NCBI GenBank assembly: GCA_039029515.1
Contig: JBCCFX010000003.1
Coordinates: forward strand, 1-43,456
Reading direction: 5' to 3'
DNA length: 43,456 nucleotides
Source of the DNA: JBCCFX01 sp039029515
GTDB lineage: Bacteria; Planctomycetota; Phycisphaerae; Phycisphaerales; SM1A02
Under the pieces are notes generated by a model that did not search any database, was not told where the DNA came from, and saw only the letters and a program-made list of their open reading frames with translations. Every line of letters begins with the position of its first letter. Positions within the stretch are counted from its first letter, which is position 1. Positions 32,726 through 40,697 of the stretch are shown here, one piece after another. The position numbers and the translations under genes were made by a program.

Positions 32726-33676
32726 ATGCTCAGCCAGCAACGGATTGCTCGATGGGTTCAGTCTCGCTCGTATGGAACGCTCGTTGGAGCGATTCTCAGT
32801 AATGGCCGGAACTCGTGTCAGACCATACGCGGCCTTCTGACACATCCGGATGCGGTTGCACCTGCCGCACTCGGCCTGGCCCTCCAGCGCCTTGACGAAC
32901 TCTCATACGGTCCGAATCCGCTCGCTGAACAAATCGTCCGTTTGCTGCTTGCGATGCAGGCTGATTCAGGCCAGTTCGGCGGCTCGAATCCTGCCGCATC
33001 GCGAGCGGCCACGGCGGTCGCATGTCGGGGCCTTCTGGGGTGGACAGCCCGGCGGAACGTGGAATCAGGAATGCACTTGTTGAGTGGGCAACGGTCGGAG
33101 CGATCCCGCGGGATCCGCGACGGTGCATCCGCTGTCATGTGCCGTTCCCATGCCATGCACCCGCCGGGCGAGACAAGTTGCGCCGCGCCATCGCCCGCGG
33201 TATGCACGAGCATTGAACGCGCTGTGTCTCTGGCATTGCAGTGGCTACGGAATTCGCCGGGTATTCCCGCGACGCCTCCGGCGGTCATTCCGGATCGCAC
33301 CACACGCAATCCCATTCCAACTTCAGCCGCGATGAGTGAGCACATCATTCACTGGCAGCTTGAGGACGTAATCGCGCCATCAGCACCATCACGCCCAGCA
33401 CCATCACGCCCAGCAACACACGCATGGCATGATCGGTGCACCGACGCCGGCAGCACGAAAGAGCGTGCACGAGCCGCATTACCCGGAATATCCTCGCGGA
33501 CCGAATCAACGGATCGTCGAACAACCCTGCCGACGCCTGGCCACGCGCTAGCCTATCACATGGCGACGACAGCCGGTAAGCGGTCAGCGCCACGAAAGCA
33601 CGCGACAGACGATGTCGAGCTGATCCAAATGAAAGATCGACAAGATCAACCGAGCTGGCATCGAAAGACGGCGTGA
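32726..33676 (+). CDS. Hypothetical protein with alpha-toroid (QW-like) helical repeats
   Basis: A 316-aa protein. The first 125 residues look like genuine helical coding sequence: LTHPDAVAPAALGLALQRLDEL, then QIVRLLLAMQADSGQFGGSNPAASRAATAVACRGLLGW, where QADSGQFGG resembles the QW-type repeat of prenyltransferase/squalene-cyclase toroids. A second such segment is at about 170-185 (SIERAVSLALQWLRNS). Between and after these the sequence is Ser/Arg/Thr/Pro-rich and possibly disordered, with a duplicated APSRP. The ATG at 32,726 is fixed by GGAGG 11 bases earlier. A toroid this short would not be a cyclase. The late part could be a decayed reading frame. Confidence 0.5.
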   Translation: MLSQQRIARWVQSRSYGTLVGAILSNGRNSCQTIRGLLTHPDAVAPAALGLALQRLDELSYGPNPLAEQIVRLLLAMQADSGQFGGSNPAASRAATAVACRGLLGWTARRNVESGMHLLSGQRSERSRGIRDGASAVMCRSHAMHPPGETSCAAPSPAVCTSIERAVSLALQWLRNSPGIPATPPAVIPDRTTRNPIPTSAAMSEHIIHWQLEDVIAPSAPSRPAPSRPATHAWHDRCTDAGSTKERARAALPGISSRTESTDRRTTLPTPGHALAYHMATTAGKRSAPRKHATDDVELIQMKDRQDQPSWHRKTA

Positions 33677-33791
33677 CTCCACGCAGCACCTTGCGTTGCA
33701 TGTGCTGGCACATTGGACAAGGAACCAGACCGCTCGCCGGAAACGTGCGAACAGTCAGGCGCGCTCATTGACAAGTGAATATGACAGATGC

Positions 33792-35324
33792 CTACTCGCC
33801 GCCAAGAACGATGCGGGCAACGTCCTGTGCAAAGGCAGCCCCATCTTCCGAATTGAACGTGACCACGACGCCCCGCCCACTTCGTGGATAGGCAACCGCA
33901 ACACAGCCTTGACCGAATTGGCTCGTCGACAGTACGACACGTTCGCCAACGGATGTCGACTGAAGGTCAAGGGCCAGACCAAGGCCTTCGGGTGTTGCCC
34001 GACGAGCGTCACGCAAAATATCAAGCAGAGCTTTGCCTGATAGATCGTGTTGTTCGCGCGCAAGCATCAACGCAAACAGGCTTGCAAGGTCGTGCGGGGC
34101 AAGATACAGGCCTGGTGTACGATCCGGTGCCAAAGGCGTTCCAAACAGGCTGTGACCCGTCACACAGGGTGGTCGATCTGCCTGGTTGGCCCGCAGACGG
34201 CCAAAGACCGGACTGCTCAGTCCGTACCGTTCGACGATTTCCTCACGGCAGTACTGCGTAAGGGATTGCTCGGCGACAAGTTCCAATGCCATCGTCAGAA
34301 GCGGCCGGGCATTGAAACCACTGGGCCGACGGTTGCCAAGCTTCCACGCAGGGGCGGCGTACACATTTGTGCGATCGCCGGCGAGCTGCGATCCCCGCCG
34401 CTGACGTTGCATTTCAATGTGCTCAACGTACGCCTGTTGCATCAGATTCGACGCCGTCCAGGCACCTGCCTCATGCTGCTGCGCGAGCGCGATAGCCAGA
34501 AACAGATCAATGGCACCATCAACGCGAAAGAGCGAATCCGTCGTCATGATCTCGCCCGTTTCGTGATCTTGCGCCCCCACCGCAACCGATGTCACGACAT
34601 GCCCGTGCTCCAGTACTGACACCACTGCGCCGGGCACACAATGTGCGCGTCGAAGGTCTTCAATGGCTTCAGGTAGAACAGCCATGGCGTCGGCGTCGAC
34701 TGTCTTGATCAACGGCATCGGAACGATCTCTTCGCTTGCCGCGAGATGCTCAATGCGTGTAAGCAGATCGCCGAATGCATCCAGTTTGCGCAAGCTGGCA
34801 AGATCCGGGTCAATCAGCAGATGCGCCTGATTGCGCCAACCAAGTTCGACGGCACGATCAAGTTCACGAAGTGCCTCGTCGAATCGATTGAGTCGAGTCA
34901 ACGCACAGGCAAGGTTGTAATGACCAATCGGGCGTTCCGGCGCGAGCTCGATGAGACGAAGTGCGCACTCCGCCGACAGCTCGTATTGCATGGCGCTGTG
35001 GTAGTCGAGGAACTGCTGAAGGACATCCTCCGGATACGGTGCGTCTGCCGACGTTGTACCACGACGCGGTGCCATCGGATAATAAATGGCCTTGATGTCG
35101 CGCGGCGCTGTGACTGATCGCTGCTCGCCAGGATGACGAACCGAATTTGGCGGGGTCACGGCCAGACAGTTCTCGCCCGCCACGACGATGCTTCCGGCGA
35201 TCGCCACGGCTCGAAGGCCAGCACGAATACGCATGTCACGAGCACCACGACGAATACGACGAGACGCAGTCTGAAAGCAAGGAATAGCCCTTGCGGATGC
35301 CGTCGATTCAGATCTGTTCATCAT
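33792..35324 (-). CDS. Exported TPR / beta-lactamase-fold protein with lost active site
   Basis: A 510-aa protein with a signal-like N-terminus (hydrophobic core LRAVAIAGSIVVAG), one or two TPR repeats (about 110-160: SAECALRLIELAPERPIGHYNLACALTRL, FDEALRELDRAVEL) and a C-terminal serine beta-lactamase/PBP4 fold. The latter starts VPGAVVSVLEHGHVVTSVAVG. At the place of the SxxK motif (family: F-R-I-A-S-x-x-K) it reads FRVDG270-A-I-D273. Later segments (GLYLAPHDLASLFALML, SGKALLDIL, GYPRSGRGVVV-like) keep the fold. ATG 35,324 is chosen; ATG 35,234 would start right at the signal peptide. It is divergent from dus. Confidence 0.75.
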   Translation of the reverse strand: MMNRSESTASARAIPCFQTASRRIRRGARDMRIRAGLRAVAIAGSIVVAGENCLAVTPPNSVRHPGEQRSVTAPRDIKAIYYPMAPRRGTTSADAPYPEDVLQQFLDYHSAMQYELSAECALRLIELAPERPIGHYNLACALTRLNRFDEALRELDRAVELGWRNQAHLLIDPDLASLRKLDAFGDLLTRIEHLAASEEIVPMPLIKTVDADAMAVLPEAIEDLRRAHCVPGAVVSVLEHGHVVTSVAVGAQDHETGEIMTTDSLFRVDGAIDLFLAIALAQQHEAGAWTASNLMQQAYVEHIEMQRQRRGSQLAGDRTNVYAAPAWKLGNRRPSGFNARPLLTMALELVAEQSLTQYCREEIVERYGLSSPVFGRLRANQADRPPCVTGHSLFGTPLAPDRTPGLYLAPHDLASLFALMLAREQHDLSGKALLDILRDARRATPEGLGLALDLQSTSVGERVVLSTSQFGQGCVAVAYPRSGRGVVVTFNSEDGAAFAQDVARIVLGGE

Positions 35325-35496
35325 GTTCTCGTGCCCACGCTGGATTCCGGAAGCAAGACCTCCGGCTCGGCCATCCTGATGACCGGAATCGCCGCTTCGG
35401 TCGAAAAGTGCCATTTTCGATGGCGTTCTGCCAATCTATCTTTGCCGGCAGCCTGAGACCAGCCTCTCCGCAGCTGACACGACTTACCATACGAAA

Positions 35497-36444
35497 ATGC
35501 TCCGAATCGGTTCCCAGACTCTCGAATCGCCCCTGCTGCTCGCGCCGATTGCCGGGCACTGCGATCTTGCCTTTCGGCGAGTATGCAGGGAACTGGGTGG
35601 TGTAGGGCTCGCGAGCACCGATCTTCTGAACAGCCGTTCAGTTCTTGCGGGCAATCCGAAGGCACTCGCGTTGGCGAAAACCTGCGAGGCAGATCGCCCC
35701 TTGTGCGTACAACTTTACGGCAGCGCCGATGATCCGCTGCCCGATGGCGCACGATGGGCAATCGACCACGGCGCAACCGTCATCGATATCAATATGGGGT
35801 GCCCCGTCGACAAGGTGGCCAAGAAGTGCGGCGGCTCTTTGCTGCTCCGCGATGTTGGCTCAACGGTCCGGCTGGCCGAGCAGATTGTGAAATCAGTTGA
35901 ACACGCGAACATCCCGGTGACTGCGAAGGTCCGCCTCGGCTGGAACCAACACAGCATCGTCGCACCAGAGCTCGCAAGGCAATTGGAAACCGTCGGTATT
36001 CAGGCAATCACCGTCCACGGTCGCACAACCGAACAGCGCTTTCGCGGCACCGTCGACCTCTCCGGCATCCGTGCCGTTGTGAAAGCAGTTCGATCGATTC
36101 CCATCATTGGCAACGGCGACGTTCGAGAACCTGAAGATGTCATCAACATGATGCGATTCACCGGATGCGCGGGGGTCATGATCGGACGCGGATCAATGCG
36201 CGCCCCCTGGATCTTCCGCCGGACAACTGCTCTTCTTGAAACTGGGATCACTCCGCCAGAGCCAACCATGAAGGAGAAACTTGCGGTGATTCGGCGCCAT
36301 CTTCACTTGTTGCTCGAACACGAAGATGAGCGCTCTGCCGTCAGATGCATGAACAAGCGAATCAGTTGGTACGGCAAGACAATGGGCCACATCAAGCCGC
36401 TGAAGGAGTCGATTCGACTCGCTCGAAGTGCAGCTGAAATTTAA
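35497..36444 (+). CDS. dusB: tRNA-dihydrouridine synthase (DusB-like)
   Basis: A 315-aa flavin enzyme that reduces uridines in tRNA. The N-terminal TIM barrel shows LLAPIAGHCDLAFRR (14-28), PLCVQLYGS (68-76), the active-site segment VIDINMGCPVDKVAKKCGGSLLLR (95-118) with the catalytic Cys102, VTAKVRLGW (about 140-148), ITVHGRTTEQRFRG (168-181) and PIIGNGDV (200-207), followed by GVMIGRGSMRAPWIF. The C-terminal helical RNA-binding domain is short, as in DusB. In some bacteria dusB precedes fis; here no such gene follows. Confidence 0.92.
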   Translation: MLRIGSQTLESPLLLAPIAGHCDLAFRRVCRELGGVGLASTDLLNSRSVLAGNPKALALAKTCEADRPLCVQLYGSADDPLPDGARWAIDHGATVIDINMGCPVDKVAKKCGGSLLLRDVGSTVRLAEQIVKSVEHANIPVTAKVRLGWNQHSIVAPELARQLETVGIQAITVHGRTTEQRFRGTVDLSGIRAVVKAVRSIPIIGNGDVREPEDVINMMRFTGCAGVMIGRGSMRAPWIFRRTTALLETGITPPEPTMKEKLAVIRRHLHLLLEHEDERSAVRCMNKRISWYGKTMGHIKPLKESIRLARSAAEI

Positions 36445-36684
36445 CAGGCGCTCGGGCAATGGGAACGACATATTGACGAGACGCAGCCGGAGCGTGACAA
36501 CATTCTGTTTGACCCAAAGTCCCCGCGATTTGCTATGCCAACGCCTGCTCCCGTCTCACAACAGCACGCCTGAAGTGTTGCCATCAATGCGCGACACCGT
36601 CGCGAACAGACCGACCCGACGCTGAGCCGACTCAAGATGCAGTCACGGCGCAGCGTGCACGTGTATCGAATGCAGGGCGAGCCG

Positions 36685-37266
36685 CTACGACGATGTCCAT
36701 TCGATTGGAACATCGGAACGGTCGGTGAGACCGACGCGCTTGAGCAGCGAAAGAAGTGACTCAGCGTCGTAGCCGTCGAAGGCATCAACGTCGCGCGAAT
36801 CAATATCAAGTACGCCCGTGACGGTCGCCCCGTCGAACATTGGCAAGACGATTTCAGATCGATCGTTGGGATCACATGCAATGTAATCCTGCCCGAGCAG
36901 CGCAACGTCCGTCACAATACGCACCACGCCGCGCGTGAACGACTGCCCACATACGCCATGCATACCGATCGGTGAACACGCGGGTTTGTCACGCCGCGGA
37001 CCCAATTCCATCGATGGTTCCGTGACATGTGGTTGAGAGGGATCGGCCCGGACAACATCCGTCGCCTCAGTCTTGTCCACATCAATGGCATGGACCGACG
37101 TGACCGCAGGCGCATCTGCCGCGGGGAGATAAAACCCAACCCAGGAATAGCCTTCGTCACAGAATGCAGACCACAGCGCGTCCACCACCCACATCATGCG
37201 TGTGTGTCGCCCCGCTCCCGAGGGTGGCTTACGAAGTTGGTCGTACGCTCGATGCGTTCGTGTCAT
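36685..37266 (-). CDS. msrC: GAF-domain free methionine-(R)-sulfoxide reductase
   Basis: A 193-aa GAF-domain enzyme that reduces free methionine-R-sulfoxide in the cytosol with thioredoxin. Family motifs are WVGFYL (42-47), LGPRRDKPACSPI (88-100), HGVCGQSF (103-110), QDYIACDPNDRSEIVLPM (126-143) and GVLDIDS (about 151-157). The three Cys residues of the family are all there (C97, C106, C131), so it should be active. The usual family length is about 160-170 aa; here an N-terminal stretch and an acidic insertion (residues 50-85) make it longer. It is 240 bases from dus, with nothing in between. The next minus-strand gene upstream is gspF. Confidence 0.88.
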   Translation of the reverse strand: MTRTHRAYDQLRKPPSGAGRHTRMMWVVDALWSAFCDEGYSWVGFYLPAADAPAVTSVHAIDVDKTEATDVVRADPSQPHVTEPSMELGPRRDKPACSPIGMHGVCGQSFTRGVVRIVTDVALLGQDYIACDPNDRSEIVLPMFDGATVTGVLDIDSRDVDAFDGYDAESLLSLLKRVGLTDRSDVPIEWTSS

Positions 37267-37345
37267 GCATCAAAGGTAGGCCGCACTTCGCGAGATGACA
37301 AGACCACGGCTGCGTCACTTGTCAGCCCATCGCGCTTGCGCACGC

Positions 37346-38596
37346 TCACCCACCCGTCATCACTCGGCCCATATTGAAGATCGGCAGGAGCAGCGCCAGT
37401 GCCACGCCACCAATGATCGCACCCATCAGGATGATCATCGCGGGCTCGATCATGGCCGTCGTCTTCTTGACCGTATTGTCGAGCTCTTCCTCGCTGAATG
37501 CCGCAATGCGTTCCATGACTTGCGGGAGTCGACCTGATCGTTCGCCTGAGGAGATCATGGATGCCACGTTCGGCGGAACATATCGCGATGCTCGCGTCGC
37601 GTCACTGATCTGTCGGCCGCTCCGAATGCCCTGCTCCATATCGCCCCAGAGTTCGTCGAAGCATCGATTGTTCGTGATCCCTCGACAGATCTCAATAATG
37701 TCAAGCAGATTCACGCCCGCGGCAAGCAGTGTCGCCATTGTGCGCGATGCACGCGTGAGATAGAGCTGCTGAAACATGCCTCGAATACCAAACGTATTGA
37801 GCTTGAGCCAGTCAGCACATCGTCGCCCGCTCTCCTGCTTGAGGAACACGAACACGCCCGCGCCGACTCCACCCAACACTGGCAGGTAATACATGTACCA
37901 ACCGCGAATGGCATTGCTCATCGCCAGAAGAACCGTTGTCGGCAATGGGAGTGACGCTGCATTCTGTTCGTAAATTGACGCGAATCGCGGCAGCACGAAA
38001 ATCATGAGAAACAGCGTCATCAGGAGCGCCGCACTGATCATGAACAGTGGATAACCGAGTGCGCCACGAATCTGACGCGCGGTCTTTCGCTCTTTCGCAA
38101 GGTACTCGCCAACGCGCCCAAGCATGACGGCCATGGTGCCCGACACCTCGGATGCCTTCATTAGACTGATCATCAGGTTCGGGAACACGTTCGGCCACCG
38201 CGCCATGGCCGCCGAAAGCGGCTCGCCGCTCATGAGCTCACGCTGGACGGATTGAAGGACCGTCTTGAATTCACGCTGCTGGACTTGTTCAACAAACGAA
38301 TCCAGTGCTTCCACCAGTGGAACACCGGTTTCGAGCATGACCGAAAGCTGCTGGCAGAATGCAATGACATCTTCGCGGCGGACACGCTTCGCTGCTTCAA
38401 GCCGTCGAATCTCTCGCGCATCGGTCGTCGAGAACATCGAAGCGCGCATCGCGTTGGCTTCAATGTCAATTGGAAGCTTGCCATCGGCTCGAAGGCGCGT
38501 GCTGACCGCCGAGGCGGACTCCGCCGTCATCGTCCCCGTACAGATCTCGCCCTTCGCATCACGAGCTCGATATGAGAATGTGCTGTCAATCGTCAC
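37346..38596 (-). CDS. gspF: Type II secretion / type IV pilus inner-membrane protein GspF/PilC
   Basis: A 416-aa polytopic platform protein. It has the two repeated T2SSF domains (about 80-200: DVIAFCQQLSVMLETGVPLVEALD, LMSGEPLSAAMARWPNVFP; and about 280-405: LTRASRTMATLLAAGVNLLDI, NVASMISSGERSGRLPQVMERIA), each ending in membrane helices, and the N-terminal F-x-Y-x-A-R-D-x-x-G start. It connects the assembly ATPase to the pseudopilus or pilus. It starts 11 bases after the stop of the ATPase gene, the normal order for E-F/B-C pairs. No pilin gene lies downstream in the window. Confidence 0.92.
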   Translation of the reverse strand: MTIDSTFSYRARDAKGEICTGTMTAESASAVSTRLRADGKLPIDIEANAMRASMFSTTDAREIRRLEAAKRVRREDVIAFCQQLSVMLETGVPLVEALDSFVEQVQQREFKTVLQSVQRELMSGEPLSAAMARWPNVFPNLMISLMKASEVSGTMAVMLGRVGEYLAKERKTARQIRGALGYPLFMISAALLMTLFLMIFVLPRFASIYEQNAASLPLPTTVLLAMSNAIRGWYMYYLPVLGGVGAGVFVFLKQESGRRCADWLKLNTFGIRGMFQQLYLTRASRTMATLLAAGVNLLDIIEICRGITNNRCFDELWGDMEQGIRSGRQISDATRASRYVPPNVASMISSGERSGRLPQVMERIAAFSEEELDNTVKKTTAMIEPAMIILMGAIIGGVALALLLPIFNMGRVMTGG

Positions 38597-38607
38597 AACA
38601 CGCGTCC

Positions 38608-40344
38608 TTACAGACTGGCGGCATAGAACACTTCTTCGGGCGTCGTCAGTCCTTCTGCGACCTTCTGAAGCCCGTCATCTCGAAGCGTGCGATACCCATT
38701 CTTCGTCAGCGATTCACGAAGTTCCTGCAGATTCGCCCCGTGGGCAATGTCCGCCAGCAACTGTTCTTCCGGTACAAGCAACTCGAACAAGCCGATTCGA
38801 CCCGCGAACCCGGTGCCGCGACAACGGGCACAACCTTCACCGCGATACAGCTTGTCAAATGTCCCCGCAACGGTTTCGACCGCCTCGCGTGTGATCGCGT
38901 CGGGCTCAAACGGTTCCTTGCAATGCGGACAGATCTTGCGAACGAGGCGCTGGGCGAGGACACCGCGAAGGACCGCAGCAACGAGATACGGCTCAATGCC
39001 AATGTTGGTCAATCGAGTGATGGCACTCGGCGCATCGTTGGTGTGCAGCGTCGACAGGACGAGGTGACCCGTGAGCGCTGCCTGCGTCACGATCTGCGCC
39101 GTTTCCGTGTCGCGCACTTCGCCGACCATCATGATGTCCGGATCCTGTCGAAGCAGCGCACGCAGGGCAAGACCAAACGTGAACCCGGCCTTTTCGTTCA
39201 CCTGCGATTGATTCACGCCGAGAATGTTCGCTTCGATCGGATCTTCGACCGTCGAAATATTGTGCTCAACCGCGTTCAGAGAATGCAAGACCGCATACAG
39301 CGACGTCGACTTGCCCGATCCGGTCGGACCCGTGACAAGCACAACACCGTGCGGCTGCGTCACGACCTGCTTCCACGCCGACAGCATCGACGGCGAGAAT
39401 CCAAGCTTGTCGAGCGAGATATTGTGGTTGCGCGTATCAATGATACGGATCACGACCTTTTCGCCAAATCGCGATGGCATGGTCGACACACGAAGATCGA
39501 CCGGGCGACCATCCATCATGACGCCGATGTCGCCGTCCTGCGGAAGGCGGCGCTCGGAGATGTCCAGATTGCTCATGATCTTGATACGACTGCTGATCGC
39601 AGACTGCATCTGATACGGCGGCGACAACGCGTCGTACAAACGCCCGTCAACGCGATAACGCACACGCAGCCGATGATCATCCGGCTCGATGTGAATATCA
39701 GATGCGCCTTCCTGAACCGCGCTGTAAATGATGTAGTTGACGAGCTTGACGACCGGGCTCTGCCCTGCGACCTCCTCGAGGTCCGACAGTTCGGTCACCT
39801 GCTTCTCGATCACGCTGAAGTCAGCGTCATCAATATCTTCGTAGATGTCATCGATGACGAATACGTTCGCCGCCGGCAGGTACGCGCGAATCGCCGCGTT
39901 GATCTCATGCTCAGTCGCCGCGACGATCTGAACGTCGTACCCGGTATGCCGCTGAATCTCTTCGACGAGATACAGGTTGGCCGGCTCGGACACCGCCACC
40001 GTCAGCGTGTCGCGCACGAGGAACATCGGAAGTACCGAATGGTCTTCGAGGAACTCGCGCGGGAGCGCTTCCACAACCTTCGGATCCGCGAGGCGCGCCG
40101 CTTGCGTCACGTACGGCACGCCATACCCCGCCGCCAGCACTTCAAGGACCTGCTGCTCGGTGACGAAATTCAGTTCAACGAGGATTTCACCAAGCAGGCG
40201 CTTATGCCCGCGCGTCGACTGATACTCGAGCGCCTGCTCCAGCTGATTCTGCGATAGGTAGTTGCGCTGAATCAGCATCTCGCCCAGCTGAAGGCGCTGC
40301 ATCGTGTCGGTGCCGACCATCGGATCAAAGGATTCATTGAACAC
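38608..40344 (-). CDS. gspE: Type II secretion / type IV pilus assembly ATPase GspE/PilB
   Basis: A 578-aa cytosolic hexameric motor. The N-terminal MshEN-like domain (LGEMLIQRNYLSQNQLEQAL and LGEILVELNFVTEQQVLEVLA, about 20-72) comes first; this domain binds c-di-GMP in some homologues. The core has SDIHIEP (215-221), RYRVDGRLYD (229-238), Walker A GPTGSGKST (339-347), the Asp box (STVEDPIE), Walker B (MMVGEVRDTETA) and the zinc-binding CPHC ... CARC pair. It follows the STAS gene by 17 bases. In this operon c-di-GMP control is plausible because an HD-GYP protein is also encoded. Confidence 0.95.
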   Translation of the reverse strand: MFNESFDPMVGTDTMQRLQLGEMLIQRNYLSQNQLEQALEYQSTRGHKRLLGEILVELNFVTEQQVLEVLAAGYGVPYVTQAARLADPKVVEALPREFLEDHSVLPMFLVRDTLTVAVSEPANLYLVEEIQRHTGYDVQIVAATEHEINAAIRAYLPAANVFVIDDIYEDIDDADFSVIEKQVTELSDLEEVAGQSPVVKLVNYIIYSAVQEGASDIHIEPDDHRLRVRYRVDGRLYDALSPPYQMQSAISSRIKIMSNLDISERRLPQDGDIGVMMDGRPVDLRVSTMPSRFGEKVVIRIIDTRNHNISLDKLGFSPSMLSAWKQVVTQPHGVVLVTGPTGSGKSTSLYAVLHSLNAVEHNISTVEDPIEANILGVNQSQVNEKAGFTFGLALRALLRQDPDIMMVGEVRDTETAQIVTQAALTGHLVLSTLHTNDAPSAITRLTNIGIEPYLVAAVLRGVLAQRLVRKICPHCKEPFEPDAITREAVETVAGTFDKLYRGEGCARCRGTGFAGRIGLFELLVPEEQLLADIAHGANLQELRESLTKNGYRTLRDDGLQKVAEGLTTPEEVFYAASL

Positions 40345-40361
40345 GCGAGTACCTGCCTTTC

Positions 40362-40697
40362 TTAGCGCAGGCTCCGCGCCGCCGACTCAATCGAGTCATG
40401 CACGTCGAAGCGCTTGTCCAGTCGCGTGATTTCCAAGATCTTGCGAATCGTCTCGCCAGGCTGCACGAGCCGAAGCTGGCCAAGATTCGTCGCCGCTTCA
40501 TCCTGCAACCACATGAAGAGCTCCAGGCCGGCGGAATCGATCAGCTCCAGATGCGTGACATCGAGCACGATGTCGCGGATGCCGGCACGGAATCGGTCCT
40601 GACACTTGCGTCGGAACCCGTCGGCCTGGTCGGTATTAAACTCGCCACTGAGCGTCAGTACCGTCACCGCATCATGATCTTCGTAGCTGAACTTCAT
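40362..40697 (-). CDS. STAS-domain anti-anti-sigma-factor-like protein
   Basis: A 111-aa SpoIIAA-like STAS domain. It shows the opening strands VTVLTLSGEFN, then IVLDVTHLELIDSAGLELFMWL with the phosphorylatable Ser55 (D-S-A-G-L), and LRLVQPGETIRKILEITRLDKRFDVHDS. STAS proteins bind or release partner kinases and sigma factors depending on this phosphorylation. It overlaps the HD-GYP gene by ATGA and leads into gspE by 17 bases. No anti-sigma kinase (HATPase) gene is in the window, so the partner is unknown. Confidence 0.9.
   Translation of the reverse strand: MKFSYEDHDAVTVLTLSGEFNTDQADGFRRKCQDRFRAGIRDIVLDVTHLELIDSAGLELFMWLQDEAATNLGQLRLVQPGETIRKILEITRLDKRFDVHDSIESAARSLR

Noticed and set aside
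38572..40257. A 561-codon plus-strand open frame opposite gspE
   Set aside because: It lies wholly antisense to a clear GspE/PilB and is rich in Arg, His, Asp and Val as expected of a shadow in G+C-rich codon-biased DNA; no domain is recognisable.
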